A stretch of 28,483 nt of DNA from a virus, in the IMG/VR virus record IMGVR_UViG_3300009506_000150, positions 1 to 28,483 of that record; one strand, written 5' to 3'. Both the position numbers and the translations under genes were made by a program. Each line of letters opens with the position of its first letter. Position 1 is the stretch's first letter. Shown piece by piece: positions 1 to 6,788 of the stretch. The notes below the pieces were generated by a model. It ran no database searches, had not been told where the DNA came from, and was given only the letters and a program-made list of their open reading frames with translations.

Positions 1-1
1 G

Positions 2-760
2 AGCGGTGAATCGAAAGAAGCGGCAACACTCAAAGCACTCGGCGACTTAGCGATTGCGCTTTCGTCCGATCCTACCGAAGGATTGATCGAGAAGGTGCAA
101 GCGTTGACGAAGGTTCTCGGCGATCTCGTAGACGTTCCCGCCCCTGCTACTGACCCGGCGACTCCGCCCGAATCGACTCCCGCTGCGAAGACCGACAACC
201 GAACCGAACCGACCCCACCCGTTGCCGATCCCGTGGACACGGGAACGCCGACCGCGAGTTCCGATCCGCAACCTCCGGCAACCGAGCCAACCACGAAGAC
301 CGACAACCCGGCTTCCGGTGATGCTCCCGCCGTAAAACCTCCCGCCGAAGAGGATAGCGTCGCGAAGGCGCTAGGGCTTGCCACGGTCGAAATCGCAAAG
401 TTGGGCGCAAAGATGAGCCAAGGGCGGCTTTCTCGACTGCGAAACGCTTTGAAAGCGATTGCCGATCTCGTTGATGAGCTCGGACCGGTCGCGAAGACTG
501 ACGAACCCGCCCCGCCTCCGGCCGCTCCCGTTGAGCCGCCTCCCGTCGCAGATCCCGAACCACCTCCGGCACCCGTGGTCAAGACTGACCAACCGGTCGA
601 CGTCGTAAAGATGGTACAGGATCTCAACAAGAAAGTTTCTACTCTTATGGAAAAACCGGTAGCGCCGGCTTCCAGACGAGTGGAGGGTAACCCCGGTACG
701 GGCGCCACGTCGCCGGTTCCCGAACCACACCAAACGCGTAAGCGGAGGTGGATTGTATAA
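2..760 (+). CDS. C-terminal part of a probable head maturation protease/scaffold (5' truncated)
   Basis: The reading frame is open from the left edge, so only the last 252 residues are visible; the TTG at 83 is unlikely to be the true start. The visible part alternates short helical segments (residues near 1-40, 118-160 and 200-215) with Pro/Ala/Thr-rich linkers carrying a recurring KTD motif (AKTDN, TKTDN, AKTDE, VKTDQ). The segment GAKMSQGRLSRLRNALKA resembles the lysine-rich helical tail that follows the protease domain in XkdF-like or other phage prohead proteases. Its place directly upstream of the capsid gene fits a protease or scaffold. No catalytic domain lies inside the window, so the function is inferred from position and composition. 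A minor virion protein with a disordered tail is the main alternative. Confidence 0.6.
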   Translation, partial: SGESKEAATLKALGDLAIALSSDPTEGLIEKVQALTKVLGDLVDVPAPATDPATPPESTPAAKTDNRTEPTPPVADPVDTGTPTASSDPQPPATEPTTKTDNPASGDAPAVKPPAEEDSVAKALGLATVEIAKLGAKMSQGRLSRLRNALKAIADLVDELGPVAKTDEPAPPPAAPVEPPPVADPEPPPAPVVKTDQPVDVVKMVQDLNKKVSTLMEKPVAPASRRVEGNPGTGATSPVPEPHQTRKRRWIV

Positions 761-809
761 CAGCAATCGGCGACAGGAATAACGTCAAACCAAGATAGGA
801 GTAAGAGAC

Positions 810-1745
810 ATGACCACAGATAATAGGAGTCTAATCCAAAAGGCGGATTTCCTCCTGGCACAGCTCGCGCCCGGAGGGTTGTTAAACGCCGAACAACTCG
901 ACCGCTTCATTCGTCTCGCGATCGATCAAGCCGTCGCCATGCCGAGCATGACGAAGGTTATGATGAAATCCCCGACGCAAGAACGCGACAAGATCCGGTA
1001 CGGATCCCGAGCTCTTCGGAAGGGCACCGAAGCGACCGCGCTAGCCACGGCCGACCGAAGTCGCCCCGACACTTCCAAGATCGAATTGAGCGCGCAATTG
1101 GTGAAAGCCGAAACCCGCGTTTCTTTCGAAGCGTTGGAAGACTCAATCGAGCAAAATACGTTCGAAAGCACCGTTCAGGATGCTTTGGCCGAACGGATTT
1201 CGTTGGACCTCGAAGACCTCGCTTTCAACGGCGACACCACGAGCACGGATTCTCTGCTATCGGTTCTCGACGGTTTCATTAAGCAGGCGACCACGAACGT
1301 GGTTCCCGCGGGTAGCGCTGCGATCTCGCGAGATCTGCTTAAGGACATGCTCAAGACCATGCCGAGCGAGTTCCGCAAGGATAAGCGCGCGCTGTGTTAT
1401 TACACGGCCGACGAAGCGGTTATCGACTACCACGAGCTGTATGCGGCACGCGAAACCGCGAAAGGTGACGCGCATACCGACGGTATGGATACCGCAGGGT
1501 TCGAAGGTATCCCAGTTAAGGGCGTTCCCGTATTCCCGACGAATCTCGGCGCCGGTACCGACGAAACCGTCGCTCTCCTGTTGGATCCCGCAAGCATGCT
1601 TTTCGGCGTGTGGCGGAACATGCGCGTAGACACCGACAAGGACGTCAGCGCGGGTGTGTGGATTCTCGTCGTAACCGCGCGTGTGGATTTCAAATACGCG
1701 CACGAACCTGCAGTCGTCCAAGCGGAAGCAATCACAGCGGTCTAA
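810..1745 (+). CDS. Major capsid protein (HK97-type fold)
   Basis: This 311-residue protein has the length and layout of a phage major capsid protein. A helical N-terminus (LIQKADFLLAQLAPGGLLNA) is followed by a stretch with RYGSRALRKGTEA and by KAETRVSFEALEDSIEQ, which looks like the start of the capsid spine helix. The segment LAERISLDLEDLAFNGDT is the 'inner' helix and loop seen in many HK97-fold capsid proteins, and the C-terminal part is beta-rich. The protein should form the icosahedral shell. A clear AGGAG at 797-801 lies 8 nt before the ATG, as expected for a highly expressed gene. It follows the presumed protease/scaffold and precedes a small likely decoration protein. The family call rests on recognising the pattern, not on an alignment. 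Confidence 0.88.
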   Translation: MTTDNRSLIQKADFLLAQLAPGGLLNAEQLDRFIRLAIDQAVAMPSMTKVMMKSPTQERDKIRYGSRALRKGTEATALATADRSRPDTSKIELSAQLVKAETRVSFEALEDSIEQNTFESTVQDALAERISLDLEDLAFNGDTTSTDSLLSVLDGFIKQATTNVVPAGSAAISRDLLKDMLKTMPSEFRKDKRALCYYTADEAVIDYHELYAARETAKGDAHTDGMDTAGFEGIPVKGVPVFPTNLGAGTDETVALLLDPASMLFGVWRNMRVDTDKDVSAGVWILVVTARVDFKYAHEPAVVQAEAITAV

Positions 1746-1796
1746 CAACCTACGTGCTAAACTAACGATTACTCTCACTATAGGAGTTTTTGAATC

Positions 1797-2117
1797 ATGG
1801 CAATCACGATTAACAGCGCGACACTGACCCACGGGCAGACGACTGCCCCCGGTCGTTGGGTGAAACTGAACGTCGATCTCGACAATGCGTACCCGACGGG
1901 CGGGTATGACGTCTCGGGTCAGCTCGAAAACGGCACTGTCCGTTACTCCGAAAGCGTATTCGCGTACGACGGCGCTGTGCTGAACTTACTCAAAGTTGAC
2001 GCAAACGGTATGCTTATGGCGTACGTTGTCACCAACGGCGAGCAAGGCGCGCAGGTAGCCAACGGCGTCGATCTGTCGGGTGTGACTGGCAAAGAAATCA
2101 ACGTTTGGGTCGACTAA
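1797..2117 (+). CDS. Small beta-rich virion protein, likely capsid decoration protein
   Basis: This 106-residue protein has no cysteine and very little lysine. It is rich in Gly, Asn, Val and Asp and is predicted mostly beta (AITINSATLTHGQTT at the start, KEINVWVD at the end). It sits 51 nt after the major capsid gene and has a strong AGGAG at 1782-1786, so it is probably made in large amounts. A small beta protein directly after the capsid gene is commonly a head decoration or cement protein, and that is the inference here. I see no family motif that proves it. It is followed by an unusual hairpin at 2133-2175. Confidence 0.6.
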   Translation: MAITINSATLTHGQTTAPGRWVKLNVDLDNAYPTGGYDVSGQLENGTVRYSESVFAYDGAVLNLLKVDANGMLMAYVVTNGEQGAQVANGVDLSGVTGKEINVWVD

Positions 2118-2132
2118 ACGGACATCAAAACG

Positions 2133-2175
2133 CAATACCGGTCACCCTACATATCGGTGGGGTGACTAGGTATTG
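2133..2175 (+). promoter_or_regulatory. Long intergenic RNA hairpin after the capsid/decoration genes
   Basis: CAATACC (2133-2139) pairs with GGTATTG (2169-2175), and GTCACCC (2141-2147) pairs with GGGTGAC (2160-2166). Together they form a 14-bp stem with a small internal bulge (G2140 against TA2167-2168) and a 12-nt loop. No T-run follows, so it is not a standard intrinsic terminator. It may protect the 3' end of the capsid transcript, act as a processing site, or tune read-through. The 3' arm covers the TTG at 2173, another reason to start the next gene at the ATG at 2194. Confidence 0.7.
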
Positions 2176-2193
2176 GGGAAGGCTAAGGTAGAC

Positions 2194-2778
2194 ATGGGAT
2201 CTAATGATAAGTACGTACGGGTAAAGCCGTATAATAAGCACACCGGTTGTCTCGCGATGCGCGTGAACATCGATGGCAAGCTATTCGAGTCCGGGAATTG
2301 GTACGTGGTACCCACCGAAGTCGCGCAGAAGTTGAGCAAGATGTCTCAAAAGACCGGCGCGCCGTTTTTCGAGGTTTGCTCATACGACGAATTTCGCGAG
2401 GCTTCACAGCGAGATTTAGCGGCGATGGCTTTGGCGGCCGGTCTAAAAGGCCTAGCTCTAGCACCGCAGCAACTTCCGCAACCTCGAGCTCACGTCGATA
2501 AGAAAGAAAAGAAGAGCGAGCTTGCCGGTATAGGAAAGCAAATCAAAGACGTCGATTTGAGCGGCGATGGTGTGATGACTACCGCGCAACTTCGCGGGCA
2601 AGAATCATCGGTAGACGAAGAAGAGAGCGAAACGGATGAAGTAAAAAGCGTCAACGTAAGTTCTATGAAACGGCCGGAATTGGAAGCACTTTGCAAAGAG
2701 TACAATATTACCGTTCCGTTCGGTTCTTCGAACGCCGAGATCAAGCAATTACTCCGCGATCAAGGTATTGTCGAGTAG
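2194..2778 (+). CDS. Phage protein with C-terminal helix-extension-helix-like segment
   Basis: The ATG at 2194 is chosen because TAAGG at 2184-2188 precedes it at good spacing, while the upstream in-frame TTG (2173) lies inside a hairpin arm. The protein has 194 residues. The N-terminal ~70 residues form a compact domain (YVRVKPYNKHTG, then GNWYVVPTEVAQKL). The middle is charged and probably disordered, with many Lys, Glu and Asp, including DEEESETDE. The C-terminal ~35 residues (MKRPELEALCKEYNI, then SSNAEIKQLLRDQGI) resemble the small helix-extension-helix or SAP-like domains often found at the ends of phage virion proteins. Position between capsid and connector genes suggests a head-associated or accessory structural protein. 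The exact role is unknown. Confidence 0.62.
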   Translation: MGSNDKYVRVKPYNKHTGCLAMRVNIDGKLFESGNWYVVPTEVAQKLSKMSQKTGAPFFEVCSYDEFREASQRDLAAMALAAGLKGLALAPQQLPQPRAHVDKKEKKSELAGIGKQIKDVDLSGDGVMTTAQLRGQESSVDEEESETDEVKSVNVSSMKRPELEALCKEYNITVPFGSSNAEIKQLLRDQGIVE

Positions 2779-2863
2779 ACTTAATTGGCTTAGGAATTTT
2801 GTTGTTTGAAAGTACTAATCGTTTATATTTAACGAAAGCGCACAACTAAACAGGAGTGATTTA

Positions 2864-3712
2864 ATGGGCAACATTAAACGAAGCCAAGAAACTATTCAAT
2901 ACGGTAGTTCGGGACCGGTGATCAAAGCTAACGGATCCGCCCTTGAGGCACGTACTGACGGTAAACACACCGCACTAGTTCCATTTCGCGCGGGAGCAGC
3001 CGTCGGCGCTAACGACCTTGTAACCAAGGGTGTACACGACTCCGAGTTGGACACTATTCGACCTGGCGTACCGATGATGAATCGTCTACGCTTACTCGGC
3101 GCACCGGGTGCGGCGGTTGAAGGTAACACGGTGGTGGTCGGCGCTGACACCTACGAGTTTCGTGATAGTACCCCTCCCGCGGGCGGTACGGCTGGGCGAA
3201 TTTGGGTGTACGGCGGTGCCGATTCCGCGGCGTCGCGTGCGAACCTAATCAAGGCGATTAACGGCACTGTCGACGCAGCGTTGGTAACGCGTGACGGCGC
3301 TAACACCGAGGAAGTTGTTGCATCGGCTGGCATCACCACAGGTGATGTTATCGTACAGTCAGCGGATGCTATCGGTGGTAACCCCGCCCCGTCTGCAACG
3401 GCTATCGCGTGTTCCGAAACTCTAGCAACCGCGACCGATATTTGGGATCAAACCAACACATATAACGGTCTCGCGACCACGCTACGCGAAGCTATCGCAG
3501 TAGCAGTAACACTCACCGCGGCAATGATTGCGAAGGGTACTGTTGAAGTTCTTTTCGATTTCACCCCGCGATCGGTGATGGTTGTGAATCGATCACGCCC
3601 ACAAGACGAAGCCTACACGATTTCCGGAAATGCTGTCAGCTTGACGCTTGCCGGCGGAGCTTCGCCGAATAACCAAGCGGATGACGTGATCGACGTTATC
3701 GCGTTTAAGTAG
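2864..3712 (+). CDS. Beta-rich virion protein, possible head fibre or surface protein
   Basis: This 282-residue protein has a strong AGGAG (2852-2856) and a free 85-nt upstream gap. The N-terminus contains LVPFRAGAAVGANDLVTKG, the type of short linker common at the start of phage fibre proteins. The middle (about residues 85-190) has the pattern NTVVVGADTYEF ... ANLIKAINGTVDA. It resembles beta domains with an 'L-x-x-A-I-N' helix that also occur in the sheath insertion and the last gene of this window. The C-terminal ~60 residues (VEVLFDFTPRSVMVV to VIDVIAFK) form a separate beta unit. A surface-exposed virion component is the best inference. No enzymatic motif was seen. Confidence 0.55.
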   Translation: MGNIKRSQETIQYGSSGPVIKANGSALEARTDGKHTALVPFRAGAAVGANDLVTKGVHDSELDTIRPGVPMMNRLRLLGAPGAAVEGNTVVVGADTYEFRDSTPPAGGTAGRIWVYGGADSAASRANLIKAINGTVDAALVTRDGANTEEVVASAGITTGDVIVQSADAIGGNPAPSATAIACSETLATATDIWDQTNTYNGLATTLREAIAVAVTLTAAMIAKGTVEVLFDFTPRSVMVVNRSRPQDEAYTISGNAVSLTLAGGASPNNQADDVIDVIAFK

Positions 3713-3731
3713 CGGCAAACCCGGCATTGTG

Positions 3732-3751
3732 TGTGTGCTACTACACATTTA
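3732..3751 (+). terminator. Weak hairpin plus T-rich tract after the head genes
   Basis: TGTGT (3732-3736) can pair with ACACA (3743-3747) around a 6-nt loop, and TTTATTT follows directly. The stem is short and A+T-rich, so termination would be inefficient at best. It lies between the last head gene and a promoter-like sequence at 3778, at the point where base composition shifts to A+T-rich. Confidence 0.25.
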
Positions 3752-3777
3752 TTTAGTACCAACGTTTTACCCAAATA

Positions 3778-3786
3778 TGCTATAGT
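3778..3786 (+). promoter_or_regulatory. Extended -10 promoter candidate for the fibre cassette
   Basis: TGCTATAGT (TG-n-TATAGT, the -10 hexamer at 3781-3786) is an extended -10 element with 5/6 matches to TATAAT. No convincing -35 is visible at 16-18 nt upstream. A transcript starting near 3793 would carry AAGGA at 3801-3805 and the ATG at 3812, a normal leadered layout. It sits in a 99-nt gap at the start of the A+T-rich block. Confidence 0.4.
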
Positions 3787-3811
3787 AATGTAGTTACACA
3801 AAGGACAAATA

Positions 3812-4084
3812 ATGCCAAACCCTGTTCCCACACCCTGCACAGCTAACGCTTGGACAAAAGTTGCGGATGATGTACTAAATTGTACCATCCACAAATTCAC
3901 CAAAACTCCGACATATTACCACACGTACCGTGTTGCAGGAGAAGCCGCACCAACTGCAACACCACCGGTTTCAGCGGATTCAATTGAATGGAAAAGTGAC
4001 ACGTTAATCGTAAATTTTAGCTACCCAGTCGACATATACTTGTATTCCGCCGGTGCGGCTGGTGCTGTGAGAGTCGATCAGTAG
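3812..4084 (+). CDS. Small beta-rich virion protein of the fibre cassette
   Basis: This 90-residue protein starts with a Pro-rich segment (PNPVPTPCTANAW), continues with alternating beta-type residues, and ends SAGAAGAVRVDQ. AAGGA at 3801-3805 serves the ATG. It ends 2 nt before the start of the large repeat protein, so the two are likely co-translated. Small proteins of this type are often trimeric adaptors or surface decorations in phages, and its partner may be the repeat fibre. I recognise no named family. Codon use is richer in A+T than in the capsid genes, in line with the following four genes. Confidence 0.6.
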   Translation: MPNPVPTPCTANAWTKVADDVLNCTIHKFTKTPTYYHTYRVAGEAAPTATPPVSADSIEWKSDTLIVNFSYPVDIYLYSAGAAGAVRVDQ

Positions 4085-4086
4085 AG

Positions 4087-5784
4087 ATGGCTGCGATTAT
4101 TGGAAATAACTTCCGTTTAAACCAAAACGTAATTTGTGAGAGTAGGCTACTTTTTCCAGATAGCTTTGCACTAGTCGGGGTTGGAGCTGGGTTGTTTAAA
4201 TTGCACCCATTTACTACTGAATGGACAGTGGCCGGTGATGCAGCGGCACGAACCATTACTTTACCACTTGTAAGTGGATATTCTTATAATTGCGTAGTTG
4301 ACTGGGGTGATGGGACTACCCCAAGTCTAGTAACTGCTTATAACGATGTGAATCGTATCCACACCTATTCGAGCGATGGTACCTATAACGTCGGAATCTT
4401 TGGTATATGCCAGGGATGGTCATTTAATAATGGCGGTGACAAGTTAAAAATAACAGATATTATAAGTTGGGGATCAAAACCCACAGTCGGAGGGTTCAAA
4501 TATCTTGGGGGTGGGTTTTACGGTTGTTCTAACCTAAAAAGTCTTGGGCCTTCAAACAGTATAATTCCAGATGATGGTCTACTTGATATTAGTAGCTGTT
4601 TTCGGAGTAGCAGTGGTGCTACTAGTCAAATACCGCCAAATTTACTAAAACAACTAACAAACGCGACAAACCTAAGTCATTTGCTCCGCAGCTGTTCCGG
4701 ACTAACAGGATCGATTCCAACAGACTTTCTCCGCTACGTCACCAGCGCTACAGACATAAGCCGTTTGATGTATAACTGTTACGGACTTACAGGCTCTATC
4801 CCAACAGATCTCTTACGCTACGTCACCAGCGCAACAGACATAAGCTATTTGTTTAACGGCTGTTCAGGACTTACAGGCTCTATCCCAACAGACTTTCTGC
4901 GCTACGTGACAAACGTTACAAACATAAGCTCTTTGTTACGCAACTGTTCCGGGCTCACAGGTTCGATTCCAACAGATTTCCTGCGCTACGTAACAAGCGT
5001 CACAGACATAAGCTATTTGATATATGGCTGTTCCGGGCTCACAGGCTCTATCCCAACAGATCTCTTACGCTACGTGACAAGCGTTACAAACATAAGTCAT
5101 TTGTTGGATAGTTGTTCTGGGCTCACAGGATCAATTCCAACAGACTTTCTCCGCTACGTCACAAGCTCCACAAACCTAAGCAATTTGCTACGCGACTGTA
5201 CAGGACTTACAGGTTCTATCCCATCAGATCTCTTACGCTACGTGACTAGCGCCACAGACATAAGCAATTTGCTACGCAGCTGTTCCGGACTCACAGGCTC
5301 TATCCCATCAGATCTCTTACGCTACGTGACTAGCGCCACAAATTTAAGTTCTTTGTTGTATAACTGTTCAGGACTTACAGGTTCGATTCCAACAGATTTC
5401 CTGCGCTACGTAACAAGCGTCACAGACATAAGCTATTTGATATATGGCTGTTCCGGGCTCACGGGCTACGATGCCGATCTGTGCCGAGAAAATGTGTTGT
5501 GTACAAATTTCAGCTACATGATGGGTGGTTGTACCACAATGCAACAACGGTCCGATACATTTTATAGACCAGGAGAAGAAACAACGCGTTTTCTAAATAA
5601 AAGCGTCGATTTTACATCGTGCTTTGAACGCGCATCGTTTTCAGGTACGCAAGGTACAGCCCCCGATTTATGGAATTGTAGCTTTGGAACCGGGACGCCA
5701 ACAACAACTGGGTGTTGGGCAGGAGCGGGAAATAGTGCGGCAAGTCTAACAAATTACGCGAGTATACCCGCGGGGTGGAAATAA
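4087..5784 (+). CDS. BspA/DUF285-type repeat fibre or adhesin with PKD-like domain
   Basis: This 565-residue protein has an N-terminal region (1-55), then a PKD-like beta domain (about 60-112) marked by VVDWGDGTTPS and HTYSSDGTYNVGIFG. A BspA/DUF285-type leucine-rich array follows. It begins with degenerate units (FYGCSNLKSLG), then has nine exact 28-residue repeats at residues 205-456 of the form GLTGSIPTDFLRYVTSxTDIS-x-LxxxCS. Each repeat keeps one cysteine. The C-terminal ~100 residues are a Cys- and Gly-rich cap (MMGGCTTMQQ ... WAGAGNSAAS). Such proteins mediate surface adhesion in bacteria and occur in phage fibres. Here, placed between capsid and connector genes, it is most likely a head fibre that binds cells, mucus or particles. 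The location on the head is inferred from gene order only. Confidence 0.75.
   Translation: MAAIIGNNFRLNQNVICESRLLFPDSFALVGVGAGLFKLHPFTTEWTVAGDAAARTITLPLVSGYSYNCVVDWGDGTTPSLVTAYNDVNRIHTYSSDGTYNVGIFGICQGWSFNNGGDKLKITDIISWGSKPTVGGFKYLGGGFYGCSNLKSLGPSNSIIPDDGLLDISSCFRSSSGATSQIPPNLLKQLTNATNLSHLLRSCSGLTGSIPTDFLRYVTSATDISRLMYNCYGLTGSIPTDLLRYVTSATDISYLFNGCSGLTGSIPTDFLRYVTNVTNISSLLRNCSGLTGSIPTDFLRYVTSVTDISYLIYGCSGLTGSIPTDLLRYVTSVTNISHLLDSCSGLTGSIPTDFLRYVTSSTNLSNLLRDCTGLTGSIPSDLLRYVTSATDISNLLRSCSGLTGSIPSDLLRYVTSATNLSSLLYNCSGLTGSIPTDFLRYVTSVTDISYLIYGCSGLTGYDADLCRENVLCTNFSYMMGGCTTMQQRSDTFYRPGEETTRFLNKSVDFTSCFERASFSGTQGTAPDLWNCSFGTGTPTTTGCWAGAGNSAASLTNYASIPAGWK
4699..5454 (+). repeat. Nine tandem 84-bp in-frame repeats
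   Basis: The stretch is exactly 9 x 84 bp, coding nine 28-residue units. Units 4 and 9 are near copies: 4957-5042 and 5377-5462 are identical over 86 nt at a distance of 420 bp (5 units). Other units differ mainly at codons 16-18 and 22-28, the exposed face. No indels separate the units. This suggests recent unequal crossing-over or gene conversion and potential for length variation. Confidence 0.95.
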
Positions 5785-6218
5785 TGAAGGTGCGTACCAC
5801 AACGGATCCAACAAAAATTCTTTCAGTCAATAAGACCGAAGAATACGAACCTGGCGTGATTTTCTGTTATGATACCGAAAAAGATGGTATAACTAAATTA
5901 CTTGCTATCATACATAATGTAGGTGGTGAGTTTGTGGTGGATGCCGAAGCGGATGTTTTGGCTTTAATACCTTCGGCTAGTCCAACTACGATAGAACCAC
6001 ATCCTTTATATAATATTTATGTTAAAGCCTATGGAAAAATCGCCAAGCATATTGGAATTGAAGGATTTGGTGATTTTTATTTTGGTCATAAGGTTTTGAA
6101 TTTCGAACCATCAGATACGACATGGGAACAGTTGAGAAAACTCGAATATCAAATAGCACCTTCATCGCTAGATTCGGAACTAGACCAATTGTCCACAAAA
6201 ATTAAATATGTTTTATAA
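5784..6218 (+). CDS. Unknown protein of the A+T-rich fibre cassette, possible fibre chaperone
   Basis: The ATG at 5784 overlaps the stop of the repeat fibre (TAATG), so translation is probably coupled; a GTG at 5775 in the same frame is less likely. The 144-residue protein is soluble and acidic, with no cleavable signal or membrane segment. Visible segments include PGVIFCYDTEKDGITKLLAI, ALIPSASPTTIEPHPLYNIY and a C-terminal helical part (WEQLRKLEYQIAPSSLDSEL). The base composition is strongly A+T-rich compared with the flanking connector genes. Coupled genes directly after a fibre gene are sometimes fibre assembly chaperones, but no sequence motif shows this. The function is unknown. Confidence 0.6.
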   Translation: MKVRTTTDPTKILSVNKTEEYEPGVIFCYDTEKDGITKLLAIIHNVGGEFVVDAEADVLALIPSASPTTIEPHPLYNIYVKAYGKIAKHIGIEGFGDFYFGHKVLNFEPSDTTWEQLRKLEYQIAPSSLDSELDQLSTKIKYVL

Positions 6219-6382
6219 TGATAGAAATAATAATACAAGATTTTATATCTATATTTGACGAAATTGATTATAAATTTGAATTAGGGGTTTATGTATTAGA
6301 TTCTATATCCGTAACAGATCAAATTGTTGTAAATTTGATTTTTACGAAACCAGTGGCTGTTATTAATGCAGTATTTATGTAA
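6218..6382 (+). CDS. Small 54-residue protein coupled to the fibre cassette
   Basis: ATG at 6218 overlaps the previous stop (TAATG) and the frame runs 54 codons to TAA at 6380-6382. The start has an unusual run of isoleucines (MIEIIIQDFISIFDEI). The second half, VYVLDSISVTDQIVVNLIF then TKPVAVINAVFM, reads like part of an Ig-like beta domain. It could therefore be a remnant of a larger fibre domain rather than a free-standing gene. Base composition is very A+T-rich. Support comes from the stop/start overlap and the uninterrupted frame; nothing is recognised. Confidence 0.45.
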   Translation: MIEIIIQDFISIFDEIDYKFELGVYVLDSISVTDQIVVNLIFTKPVAVINAVFM

Positions 6383-6393
6383 GACCGGCGATC

Positions 6394-6759
6394 ATGATGA
6401 TAGGCATTCTCGATAGCTATTACATCTTAACTGACGAAAATGCGCCGGAAATAAGCAACTTTGATCCGGTGATCGGTACCGCAATTGGGCGCACCGACCC
6501 AATCCAATTTGTCGTAACGGATGACATCGAAATTGCCATTGTGTTTATTGTCGTGCGGTACAGCACTGGAATCGCGGAATGCGCGTATGATGGAAGCAGC
6601 TTTCACGCTAATTATTTAAGCGGATCTTCACGGGTTGATATTGACGGGGGGTATCGTTTCACAATTCGGCGTACTGGTGGTTGGAGTAGTACGCCGATAA
6701 CTGTCGACATAATTGCTACAGACTTATGTGGAAACGTGGGTAGAGGCGAATTTTCCTAA
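6394..6759 (+). CDS. Single Ig-like domain virion protein
   Basis: This 121-residue protein begins MMIGILDSYYILTDEN and then reads as one Ig-like beta sandwich. APEISNFDPVIGT is the first strand and turn, TDPIQFVVTDD the next, GYRFTIRRTGGWSSTPITV a hallmark near residues 88-106, and ATDLCGNVG the end. Ig-like domains of this type are common in phage fibres and baseplates, where they add weak carbohydrate contacts. There are two ATG codons in a row (6394 and 6397) and no clear Shine-Dalgarno, and the gene starts 11 nt after the 54-residue ORF. A shortened paralogue lies at 21240-21413, matching both ends but not the middle. Confidence 0.62.
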   Translation: MMIGILDSYYILTDENAPEISNFDPVIGTAIGRTDPIQFVVTDDIEIAIVFIVVRYSTGIAECAYDGSSFHANYLSGSSRVDIDGGYRFTIRRTGGWSSTPITVDIIATDLCGNVGRGEFS

Positions 6760-6788
6760 ATGGTGCTACCATAAAAAGAGGCTGAACT

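Noticed and set aside
1257-1832. 191-codon minus strand frame over the capsid gene
   Set aside because: Shadow frame with no start signal, entirely antisense to the capsid gene and the start of its neighbour.
2173-2193. TTG start at 2173 for the 2194 gene
   Set aside because: It lies in the 3' arm of a hairpin, with a better ATG and Shine-Dalgarno downstream.
2800-2830. Promoter upstream of the 2864 gene (TTGAAA or TTGTTT with TATATT)
   Set aside because: Spacings of 12 or 15 nt are poor and the gap is A+T-rich, so matches are likely by chance.
4699-5454. Tandem repeats as a CRISPR array
   Set aside because: Units are 84 bp, contiguous, in frame and without spacers; they code 28-residue protein repeats.
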